From: Planctomycetota bacterium
GTDB taxonomy: Bacteria > Planctomycetota > Phycisphaerae > UBA1845
Assembly: GCA_016860685.1 (NCBI GenBank)
Contig: BOJX01000012.1
Coordinates: forward strand, 1-44,377
Length of the DNA: 44,377 nucleotides
Direction of reading: 5' to 3'
Under the pieces are notes generated by a model. It was not told where the DNA came from and did no database searches. It was given only the letters and a program-made list of their open reading frames with translations. Below, piece by piece: positions 16,749 to 24,036 of the stretch. Position numbers and translations under genes: made by a program. Each line of letters opens with the position of its first letter. Position 1 is the stretch's first letter.

Positions 16749-17711
16749 ATGAATCTTCCCGATCGTGGACATCTCGACACCGAAGCCCGCAACGAACGCG
16801 CCGCCGCGTTCGATGCCCTGTCGATCGAAGACGCCTTTGACGTGATGTCCGCCGAGGATGCGTCCGTCGCCGCCGCCGTCGCCCGCGCCAAGCCGCAGAT
16901 CGTCACCGCGATCCGTCTCGTTGAAGCCGCCTTCAGGCGCGGCGGCTCCCTCGTTTACGTCGGTGCGGGAACCAGCGGGCGGCTCGGCGTGCTGGACGCC
17001 TCGGAATGCCCTCCCACGTTCTTGTCCGATCCGAAACAGGTGCGCGGCATCATCGCCGGCGGCGACGACGCCCTGCGCCGCAGCGTCGAAGGCGCAGAGG
17101 ATGACACGGATGCCGGCGCCGCGGCGATCGACCGTGAGGACGTCTGCGAACGCGATGTGGTCTTCGGCATTTCCGCCGGCGCGACGACGCCCTTCGTACA
17201 CGGAGCTCTGCGCCGTGCCAGGGATCGCGGCGCCGCGACCGTCTTCCTCGCCTGCGTCCCGGCGGAGCAGTGCGCCGACGACGCCGACGTCTCGATCCGC
17301 GTCCTCACCGGACCGGAAGTCGTCACCGGCAGCACGCGCCTCAAAGCCGGGACCGCTACCAAGCTCGTTCTCAACCGCGTCACGACGATCGCGATGGCCC
17401 GCTCCGGCAAGGTCTTCGGAAACCTGATGATCGACCTCAACGCCCGCGCCAACCGCAAACTGACCGACCGCGCGCTGCGCATTCTCGCCCAACTGACCGG
17501 TCTTGCGCGAAAGGACGCCCTCGCCCTGCTCGAACGCGCTGAAGGCCGCGTCAAGACCGCCCTGGTCATGCACGGCCTGAACCTCTCCCTCGCGGATGCG
17601 GAAGCCCGGCTTTCCGCCGCAGAAGGACGAGTCCGCGCCGCGCTGTCCGGCATCGAGGAAAAAGACGATGCAATCCGCTCCGATTTCGATCGCAACGCCC
17701 AGCGGAAGTAA
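16749..17711 (+). CDS. murQ: N-acetylmuramic acid 6-phosphate etherase
   Basis: A 320-residue SIS-domain lyase that removes D-lactate from N-acetylmuramic acid 6-phosphate during cell-wall recycling in the cytoplasm. Diagnostic stretches are YVGAGTSGRLGVLDASECPP, GIIAGGDDALRRSVEGAEDD, FGISAGATTPFVHGAL and KVFGNLMIDLNARANRKL. Length matches MurQ. The start ATG at 16749 (MNLPDRGHLDTE) begins just before the family's LxTE motif; the upstream in-frame extension has no homology-like content. It is 118 bp after the glycosyltransferase on the same strand. Usual partners (anmK, murP) are not visible here. Confidence 0.92.
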   Translation: MNLPDRGHLDTEARNERAAAFDALSIEDAFDVMSAEDASVAAAVARAKPQIVTAIRLVEAAFRRGGSLVYVGAGTSGRLGVLDASECPPTFLSDPKQVRGIIAGGDDALRRSVEGAEDDTDAGAAAIDREDVCERDVVFGISAGATTPFVHGALRRARDRGAATVFLACVPAEQCADDADVSIRVLTGPEVVTGSTRLKAGTATKLVLNRVTTIAMARSGKVFGNLMIDLNARANRKLTDRALRILAQLTGLARKDALALLERAEGRVKTALVMHGLNLSLADAEARLSAAEGRVRAALSGIEEKDDAIRSDFDRNAQRK

Positions 17712-17816
17712 CACACTCCTGAACTTCGGTAGCAGAAAACGCGCTCTCTCCCCCCCAACGCAAACCTTTCAAGGTGTAATACACAGGATCGCCCACAACA
17801 GGTCTGTGATTCCGAA

Positions 17817-17844
17817 GGAATCGTCGCCGCTTTGGGACGATTCC
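17817..17844 (+). terminator. hairpin downstream of murQ, terminator-like
   Basis: GGAATCGTC and GACGATTCC form a perfect 9-bp stem around a 10-base loop. The following CCGCCTTCTTGCTTTC is only moderately T-rich, so it may be a weak terminator or simply a structured element. Confidence 0.4.
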
Positions 17845-17877
17845 CCGCCTTCTTGCTTTCGCCGGTCTTGTTTGGAG

Positions 17878-17905
17878 TTGACGCCTTCGGTGCCGGATGT
17901 ACACT
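17878..17905 (+). promoter_or_regulatory. candidate sigma70 promoter for the CARDB protein gene
   Basis: TTGACG and TACACT are spaced 16 bp apart, about 320 bp before the start codon at 18228. The match is reasonable, but the distance implies a long leader. Confidence 0.35.
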
Positions 17906-18227
17906 GGGATCAGTAAACCGAACGCCGCGTTTGTCGCGGAAAAACGGTTCTCCGTGAGACGTCTCGAAGAACGAGTCTCCCTCCGACCATCGCGGCGACG
18001 ACGCGCTCCTGAACCATCTTGGCTTCGCCCGCCGCGAGCATCGCAACGCGACGCCGATCCGATGATGACCCTCACCGGCGCGACGGCGGTTTCGAGGTCC
18101 GAGGCGTCGAATGCGATGGCAGATGCGTGCGGTCCTCCCTGACGTTCATTCCACGCCCGGAAGACACGGGGCCGGAGACGGTTTGTTCGGCGCGGCGCTT
18201 CGCCGGCCGAAGAAGGGAGTAGACATC

Positions 18228-19577
18228 ATGCAAGGCAACGTGAGCGGCCTTGTCGCCGTGGTGCTGGGGGTGACGTACGCCTTCGCGAATTCGGCGCTGG
18301 GCAATGCGGATCTGGTCATCGCCTCCACGGATGTGACCGTCGCGCAGAATCAACAGAACAATACGACGACGGTGACCGTCGTGGTTCACAACCGTGGAGA
18401 CGCGGCGTGCGGTCCTTTTGACCTGCGCGTCGGAGTCTCGGGGACCAACACCTCCGCGTGGGGAGATCATCGCATCGTCGGCATCGCTGCGGGCGCGGCC
18501 ACGACCCGCGTCGTCACGGTGGACGGTCTGTCCTGGAAGTGCGGCTGGGCTTCTGCGGACGTGAAAAACGAGATCAACGAGAACAACGAGAGCAACAACT
18601 CGTACAGCCAGAACACGATCTGGATCGTCATACCCTCCGGGCGCACCATCCAAGACATGATCGGCGTCGTCAACCCGCAGTTGACGGCTGAACTTGTGAT
18701 GCTCGAGACCGTCGCGCCGCCGGGGTGGGAAATCCGGTTTGATCCGCAGTACGCCGTGATTGATCCGGGGCAGACCCTTCCGGTGCGCGTGACGTATACC
18801 GCGCCGCCGGAATCCTACCGGCATCAGCCGATCGTGCTGACCGCGCTTTTCGCCGACGGCTCGCCGGGCGCCTGGACTTGGGACGTTCACGCGTTCTCAC
18901 TTCCCCAGGGGCTCGACACGGTCGTCTGTGAGACGCTCGGCGGCGGCGACAAAGATCATCCCCCGATTTACTGGTACGACGTGACGCCCGGAGAGGCCGG
19001 ACGTTGCGACTTCCACGTCAAAGTGTTCGACGCCCAACCCGCAAACTACACCGACCCCACGCTACCGGCGCCCACGTGGCGGTTCGCGGTGCATCAGGTC
19101 GGGACGGACGGGTACGCCTCGTGGTGGGATCCGCAATGCGAGAATGCGATCTTCGACACGTTCCGATTCCAGTTCCGGAACCCGCACGAATCTGCCTGGT
19201 CCCACTGGACCACCACCCTTGGCGCCGACTCCGATCCGTTTGCACAGGTCGTGGATACATCCGCTGCCCACGACTTGCAGTCCGACGGCGGCGGATTCCG
19301 GGTGCATGTCCCGGGCGCCTGTACCGGGCGAGAGAAGATCAGCCGGTCCGCCTGCGAGTCGCGCCAGGGAACCAACCGGTTGGTGGTCAAGCTGGTCAAG
19401 GGCGTTCCGGGCGATTTCTATCGCATCGACGCCGGCGCCGGATTCGAGAATGAAGGAATCTTGAACGCCCGCGGCAAGGCGACTGCGAAGTTCAACGGCC
19501 TTCCTTCCGGGAACGGCGAGGTTCAGGCGATGTGGGGTTGCGGGAAGGAGGAAATTGCCGCGTTCACGTGCCCGTAA
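18228..19577 (+). CDS. exported CARDB-domain protein with shared C-terminal four-Cys domain
   Basis: A 449-residue exported protein. Residues 1-~28 (VSGLVAVVLGVTYAFANSALG) form a signal peptide. Residues ~30-130 are a CARDB adhesion-like fold: DLVIASTDVTVAQ, then TVTVVVHNRGDAACGPFDLR and NESNNS. The middle part (150-360) is beta-rich and unassigned. The last 85 residues, starting CTGREKISRSACES and ending EIAAFTCP, match the C-termini of the proteins at 31090 and 32867. Ribosome binding site GGGAG lies 8 bases before ATG 18228; a longer frame upstream is non-homologous. The protein is likely periplasmic or surface-bound. Function unknown beyond a probable adhesion or binding role. Confidence 0.75.
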   Translation: MQGNVSGLVAVVLGVTYAFANSALGNADLVIASTDVTVAQNQQNNTTTVTVVVHNRGDAACGPFDLRVGVSGTNTSAWGDHRIVGIAAGAATTRVVTVDGLSWKCGWASADVKNEINENNESNNSYSQNTIWIVIPSGRTIQDMIGVVNPQLTAELVMLETVAPPGWEIRFDPQYAVIDPGQTLPVRVTYTAPPESYRHQPIVLTALFADGSPGAWTWDVHAFSLPQGLDTVVCETLGGGDKDHPPIYWYDVTPGEAGRCDFHVKVFDAQPANYTDPTLPAPTWRFAVHQVGTDGYASWWDPQCENAIFDTFRFQFRNPHESAWSHWTTTLGADSDPFAQVVDTSAAHDLQSDGGGFRVHVPGACTGREKISRSACESRQGTNRLVVKLVKGVPGDFYRIDAGAGFENEGILNARGKATAKFNGLPSGNGEVQAMWGCGKEEIAAFTCP

Positions 19578-20016
19578 ACGAGACGCGGATTCCTGGGGAA
19601 TTGCGCGGCTTAATGCCGTGCGTCGGGACGACATGCGGGGCCGTCGCGGTGACCCGACCCCGCTCTGGTTCGGCCTCCGCCAGAAGATGAAACCGCGCTG
19701 TTCCCAGGGCCTTTGCGTGCCGGGGGCTTCACCCGAAGCGAAGTTCTCGATGTTCCAGGGGGCGAGTCGGCGCCGACACTCATATCCCCCGGGGGAGGCG
19801 CCGCAAGCCGTCCCCACTGCGGCATTGTTTCCGCAGGCGCCCCTCCACTCCTGCATACACGGGCGCCGGGATCCTCCGGCGCCGGACTTCACTTGCTGTG
19901 CATACTATCCGATATTTCTTTGACCGATAAGCGATGCCGGTGCGGGGAGTCTGCCGGTTCGGAAATCCGAGGGCCGCGAAGACCACCGGATTTCAGTTCG
20001 GTCAGGGAGCATTGTC
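19578..20016. other. intergenic region before the small lipoprotein
   Basis: 439 bp with no convincing gene. It contains one strong GC hairpin (19862-19883), and just before the next gene an AGGGAG ribosome site at 20004-20009. Short open frames are shadows. Confidence 0.5.
19862..19883 (+). terminator. GC-rich hairpin, possible terminator of the CARDB transcript
   Basis: GGCGCCGG and CCGGCGCC form a perfect 8-bp stem with a 6-base loop (GATCCT). No T-run follows (GGACTTCACTTGC), so Rho-independent termination is uncertain. Confidence 0.3.
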
Positions 20017-20187
20017 ATGAAGACCACGCGTAACCTCATCGTTCGTCTGCTGTCCGCCGGATTCGTGCTGGGGGCGCTTTCCGGGTGCAACGGCGACATC
20101 GTCGGGCAGAATCTGCGCACCAACTTCGGCTCGTTCCTCATCGGCGTATTCAGCGACTCGGTTCAGACGGCGCTTCAACCGGATTGA
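20017..20187 (+). CDS. small lipoprotein, 56 residues
   Basis: Reading from ATG 20017 gives 56 residues. A basic n-region (MKTTRNLIVR) precedes a hydrophobic stretch (LLSAGFVLGA) and a lipobox LSGC with the lipidated cysteine at 24. The mature part is only 33 residues (NGDIVGQNLRTNFGSFLIGV and a polar tail ending in QPD). A good ribosome site AGGGAG lies 7 bases upstream. It would be anchored in a membrane leaflet. Function unknown. Its 3' end overlaps the convergent thrombospondin-repeat fragment by 13 bp. Confidence 0.65.
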   Translation: MKTTRNLIVRLLSAGFVLGALSGCNGDIVGQNLRTNFGSFLIGVFSDSVQTALQPD

Positions 20188-20655
20188 GAACTCAGCCGGT
20201 CGCGGCGGCAACGCGCTCGCCAGATCAGAAAGCGTGCGCCGCCGCGCAGCGCGCTGAACCCCGCCACAAATACCGGGATGAGCGGCGCCACGCCCACTCC
20301 GCAACCCAAGTTACGCCGTCCTGAACTTCCGCCGGAAGTATTGCTGTCGGAGGGCGGCGACAGAGGGTCATTGTCGTCGTCATCGTCGTTATCGTTGTCG
20401 TCGCCATTGCCCGCGTCGCCAGCGTTGTCGTTCTCGGTGTCAGGTTCCGGGGCGCTCGCGCAATCGCCGCCGTCGCCCGCCTCCACGCGATCAAGGTTGG
20501 ACGGACACTCGTCACAGCCGTCCCCCGCGCCGTCCCCGTCACTGTCGATCTGAAGAGCGTTTCCGGCGCCGGGGCAATTGTCCACGCAATCCGGGACGTC
20601 ATCCCCGTCGGCATCGACCTCCGCACCCTCGCACCCGCATTCGTCGGCGACCGAT
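20175..20655 (-). pseudogene. C-terminal stub of a thrombospondin type 3 repeat protein with a membrane sorting tail
   Basis: On the minus strand the readable part begins at the transposase junction and gives about 160 residues. It has two calcium-binding type 3 thrombospondin repeats (EVDADGDDVPDCVDNCP and QIDSDGDGAGDGCDECP), an acidic Asp/Asn-rich linker (DNDNDDDDDND), and a tail NLGCGVGVAPLIPVFVAGF followed by arginines. The tail has the layout of a C-terminal sorting signal: small motif with cysteine, one transmembrane helix, basic end. The N-terminal part is missing because an IS1182-like fragment begins at about 20655; the frame happens to stay open through the transposase on the opposite strand, but that part is not protein-like. 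Likely a dead surface protein. Confidence 0.65.
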
Positions 20656-21152
20656 TGGCCAGGAACAAGCTGCTGAAAGGCAAGACGCTGGGAATCGACG
20701 CCACGACGCTGGAGGCCAACGCGGCGCTGCGGAGCATTGTTCAGCGCGACACCGGCGAAGGCTATCCGGAGTTCCTCACCCGTCTGGCCCGGGAGTCGGG
20801 CATCGCCACGCCGACGCGCGAGAACCTGGCCAAGCTCGACAAACAGCGGAAAAACAAGGGTTCCAACGAGGACGGGGAGCATCCTCACGACCCGAATGCG
20901 AAGATCGCCAGGATGAAGGACGGCCGCACGCATCTGGCGCACAAGACCGAGCACGCGGTGGATTTGGAGACCGGCGCCGTGGGGGCGGTGACGCTCCAGC
21001 CGGCGGACCGTGGCGACACCAGCAGCCTCGAATAGACGATCCAACAGCTCGATGCCAACGTCATGGCGGTGATGAAGGACGACGCGGCCTGCGACGCGCT
21101 CCGTGAGCAGGTGTTGCGGGAAGTGGTGGCCGACAAGGGTTATCATAGTAAT
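20655..21152 (+). pseudogene. internal fragment of an IS1182-like DDE transposase
   Basis: The frame reads NKLLKGKTLGIDATTLEANA, then DPNAKIARMKDGRTHLAHK and VDLETGAVGAVTLQPADRGD. These are hallmark phrases of the catalytic core of IS1182-type transposases (first Asp in GIDATTLEAN). A TAG at 21033 interrupts it, after which the frame resumes and reaches VVADKGYHSNE, the segment carrying the second Asp. Both ends are missing: the start is replaced by the thrombospondin-repeat gene and the end by an IS1595 left end at 21153. It is an inactive relic marking the upstream border of the CRISPR operon. Confidence 0.8.
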
Positions 21153-21270
21153 GAATCTCTGCTTGACTCCGGCTGATAAGTACGGTATATGTACGGTTTT
21201 ACGTTGTCAAGGGATCCGGAAGTTTTTTTCGAGCAGGGGGAGGCGTCCGATGGCGGGGCGTGCGGTGGGG
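21153..21270 (+). mobile_element. solitary IS1595 left end fused to cas3
   Basis: From GAATCTCTGCTTGACTCCGG onward this stretch matches the left end of the IS at 4104-4219. Differences over ~116 bp are few: GGC to GAT, CAG to CGG, two single G changes and a 2-bp insertion before the ribosome site. Identity ends just after the sixth transposase codon (ATGGCGGGGCGTGCGGTG). No transposase body and no right end follow; the sequence passes directly into the Cas3 frame. Confidence 0.85.
21163..21191 (+). promoter_or_regulatory. IS-derived promoter driving the cas operon
   Basis: TTGACT and TATATG with a 17-bp spacer, in the same place as in the intact IS copy. The ribosome site GGGGGAGG lies 6 bases before the ATG at 21250. 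It is the only clear promoter before cas3, so the whole interference operon probably depends on it. Confidence 0.65.
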
Positions 21271-24036
21271 GCGGGATGCGGCGGGGGCCGTGGGGCCGCT
21301 ACGGCGGCTGAGCGCAACACCGAGTTCAGCGAGTTCTTCCGCAGCGCCGCAGGTCTGGCGCCCTTCAACTTTCAAAGGCGCTTCGCCTGTGACCTGCCGG
21401 CGCTGGTCAATATCCCGACCGGGCTGGGCAAGACCGCGATGGCGGTCATGGGCTGGCTGTGGCGACGCTTCGACGCGGGCGACGAGCTTCGCCGCCAGAC
21501 GCCGCGGCGGCTGGTGTACTGCCTGCCCATGCGGGTGCTCGTGGAGCAGACGCGGGACAATGCCGTCCGCTGGCTAAAGAATCTCCGGGAGGCCAATCTT
21601 GTCGAATGCGAGGTGCCGGTTCACGTCCTCATGGGCGGCGAGGACGAGGACGACTGGGACATCCACCCCGAGCGCGAAGCGATCATCATCGGCACACAGG
21701 ACATGCTTTTGTCGCGGGCGCTCAACCGCGGCTACGCGGCCAGCCGCTCGCGCTGGCCGATGCAGTTCGGGCTGCTCAACACGGACTGCCTGTGGGTCTT
21801 CGACGAAATCCAGTTGATGGGTGCGGGCCTGGCAACCACGGCCCAACTGGAGGCCTTCCGGCATTTGCTCGGCAGCCAGGACGGCCACAGCTGCCGCAGC
21901 CTGTGGATGTCTGCAACGCTCGACCGAAAGTGGCTGGAGACTGTGGATTTCAAGGATTTCAAGGATCGCGTTGGCAATCTGGTTGCTCTGGAGCTGGACA
22001 AAACGGATCACGACAACGAAGAGGTCGAGAAGCGCTGGGCGGCGAAGAAACCGCTCGGGAAGTCCTCGGCGACGATGGGCGGCGCGGCCAGCCTCGCCGA
22101 CGAAGTTCGCAAGGTTCACGACGAAGTTCGCAAGGCTCACAAGCGCGGCCCGCGGACGATCGTCGTGGTGAACACGGTCAAGCGGGCCTGCGCGCTGTTT
22201 GAGGCGTTGCGCACATCGATGGCCGGGGGATCGAAGGCTCAACGGGGCAGGCGAGGAAAGGGCGCGGACACGCCGGTTCAGGCGTCGCCGGGAGACCAAA
22301 CGCCGAAGGTCGTCCTCCTGCACTCGCGGTTTCGGCCTCCCGACAGAGCCGAGCGAGTCGAAGAGGCGCTCGCCGATCCGCCGCCCGAAGGCACGATCGT
22401 CGTCAGCACGCAGGTCATCGAGGCCGGCGTGGATGTGAGCGCCGCGACGCTGTTCACGGAGCTGGCGCCGTGGGCGTCGCTGGTACAACGATTCGGGCGG
22501 TGCAACCGGCGCGGAGAGCAGAATGAACGCGCATCCGTGCGGTGGATCGACGTGCCGGACAAGGACGCCGCGCCGTACGACGCGGAAGACCTGCGGAAGG
22601 CACGCGACACGCTGAGAGCCATCGCCGAACAGCCCGAGGCGCAACGGAGCGTCAGCCTGGCCGCGCTGAGTGCGCTGGACGTCAAACTGCCGTTCAATCA
22701 CACCCACGTCATCCGGCGGCGGGATTTGATCGACCTGTTCGACACGACGCCGGACCTGGCCGGCAACGACATCGACATCGACCGCTTCGTGCGCGAAGTC
22801 GAGGACTCGGACGTGCGCGTGTTCTGGCGAGACTACGGCGATCCGAAGAAAGGCGCGACGCCGAACAACATCGGGGGAAAGGACGCGGAGAAGGGCGCCC
22901 CACGTATTGAACCGGCCCCGCGACGGGAGGAACTCTGCCCGGCGCCGATCGGGGCGGTGAAAAAGGACAACAAGGGGAAGACGACTTACACCGAGTTCCG
23001 CAAGTTCGTGAACGAGCACGCTAACAGCGTCTGGCGTTGGAGCTTTCTCGACGAGAAGTGGGAGCCGGCTCGGGCGGACGCCATTGCGCCCGGACAAGTG
23101 TTCCTGATCCGTGCTGACGCGGGCGGGTACTCGGCGAAAACGGGATGGGATCCTGGGAGCACAGCGCGCGTTGACCCCGTTGCCCCCCTGTCGGGTGGCG
23201 CGGGTGAAACACTGGACGGGACTGACTCGGACCGGCTGTGCCGCGCCGACGTGTGGCAGACGATCGCTCAGCATACAGATCGGGTATGCCAGGAACTCGA
23301 CAGGATCGCGGGCGCCGTCGGGCTTGACGGCAGCGATCTCGTCGTACTCCGCCAGGCGGCGCGATGGCATGACCGCGGCAAAGCGCACAGAGGGTTTCTC
23401 GCCAAACTCAAAGAGGAAGCATTGGAAAAGCCGGATGCGCGGGCGTGTGTATCCAGTGGCCAGGCTCCCGGCAAGGCTCCGACGGATTCATGGGTTCGGG
23501 GCAAGAACTTAAACGAGAACTACCGTCCCTACTTCCGCCACGAATTGGCGTCGGCGCTTGCGGTGCTTGATCCTACGAATAAGGCGATTCCCGACGATCT
23601 CCGGGACTTGGTCGCCTACCTCGTCGCCGCGCATCATGGCAAGGTGCGGCTTTCGATCCGCTCGCTGCCCAACGAGCAGCGGCCGAACCCGCGGACTGAC
23701 ACCGATGGGCACGAACGGCGCTTCGCCCGCGGCGTGTGGGACGGGGACGAACTACCGGAGGTCGACCTTGGTCAAAACGGCGATGGCACCCGGATCATCG
23801 CGCCCCGGGTCACGCTCTCGCTGGAACCGATGGAACTGGGCCTGTGCGAACAGGGGCAGTTTGCCGGTCAGCCGTCGTGGGCCGAGCGCATGATCCGCCT
23901 GCGCGACACGCTGGGTCCGTTCCGCCTGGCGTACCTGGAGGCGATCCTCCGCGCGGCGGACAGGCGGGCGAGCGAGGCGGCGACCAGTCAAACGGCTGAC
24001 AACAGGGATGACAGCGAGGGAGCGAGTGATGGCTGA
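21250..24036 (+). CDS. cas3: Cas3 helicase-nuclease of type I-G (C-terminal HD), with IS-derived N-terminus
   Basis: A 928-residue CRISPR effector nuclease-helicase. Helicase motifs: Walker A IPTGLGKT at 55-62, DEIQ at 185-188, SAT at 221-223, and STQVIEAGVDVS, then QRFGRCNR at 413-420. The HD nuclease is at the C-terminus: His675 in AQHTDR, HD at 707-708 in ARWHDRGKAH, His764 in FRHE, HH at 795-796. HD after the helicase is the order seen in type I-G (I-U) Cas3. It unwinds and degrades DNA recruited by the cascade. The first six residues (MAGRAV) are those of the IS1595 transposase; after a glycine/alanine-rich linker, family-like sequence starts at EFSEFFRSAAG. No native ATG is visible near that point, so ATG 21250 is the best start. 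The 3' end overlaps csx17 by 8 bp. Confidence 0.9.
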   Translation: MAGRAVGAGCGGGRGAATAAERNTEFSEFFRSAAGLAPFNFQRRFACDLPALVNIPTGLGKTAMAVMGWLWRRFDAGDELRRQTPRRLVYCLPMRVLVEQTRDNAVRWLKNLREANLVECEVPVHVLMGGEDEDDWDIHPEREAIIIGTQDMLLSRALNRGYAASRSRWPMQFGLLNTDCLWVFDEIQLMGAGLATTAQLEAFRHLLGSQDGHSCRSLWMSATLDRKWLETVDFKDFKDRVGNLVALELDKTDHDNEEVEKRWAAKKPLGKSSATMGGAASLADEVRKVHDEVRKAHKRGPRTIVVVNTVKRACALFEALRTSMAGGSKAQRGRRGKGADTPVQASPGDQTPKVVLLHSRFRPPDRAERVEEALADPPPEGTIVVSTQVIEAGVDVSAATLFTELAPWASLVQRFGRCNRRGEQNERASVRWIDVPDKDAAPYDAEDLRKARDTLRAIAEQPEAQRSVSLAALSALDVKLPFNHTHVIRRRDLIDLFDTTPDLAGNDIDIDRFVREVEDSDVRVFWRDYGDPKKGATPNNIGGKDAEKGAPRIEPAPRREELCPAPIGAVKKDNKGKTTYTEFRKFVNEHANSVWRWSFLDEKWEPARADAIAPGQVFLIRADAGGYSAKTGWDPGSTARVDPVAPLSGGAGETLDGTDSDRLCRADVWQTIAQHTDRVCQELDRIAGAVGLDGSDLVVLRQAARWHDRGKAHRGFLAKLKEEALEKPDARACVSSGQAPGKAPTDSWVRGKNLNENYRPYFRHELASALAVLDPTNKAIPDDLRDLVAYLVAAHHGKVRLSIRSLPNEQRPNPRTDTDGHERRFARGVWDGDELPEVDLGQNGDGTRIIAPRVTLSLEPMELGLCEQGQFAGQPSWAERMIRLRDTLGPFRLAYLEAILRAADRRASEAATSQTADNRDDSEGASDG

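Larger units (their letters stand above)
17712..18227. other. intergenic region upstream of the CARDB protein
   Basis: 516 bp without a convincing gene. It holds one perfect hairpin (17817-17844) and one promoter-like pair (17878-17905); the rest down to the GGGAG ribosome site before 18228 would be a long 5' leader if that promoter is used. Short frames here are arginine-rich shadows. Confidence 0.5.

Noticed and set aside
20656..21146. Extension of the thrombospondin-repeat protein on the minus strand
   Set aside because: This part is antisense to the IS1182-like transposase and lacks any repeat or cysteine pattern.
21103..21249. Upstream in-frame ATG giving a 977-residue Cas3
   Set aside because: The extra 49 codons run through the transposase relic and the IS terminal repeat and promoter; ATG 21250 has a good ribosome site.
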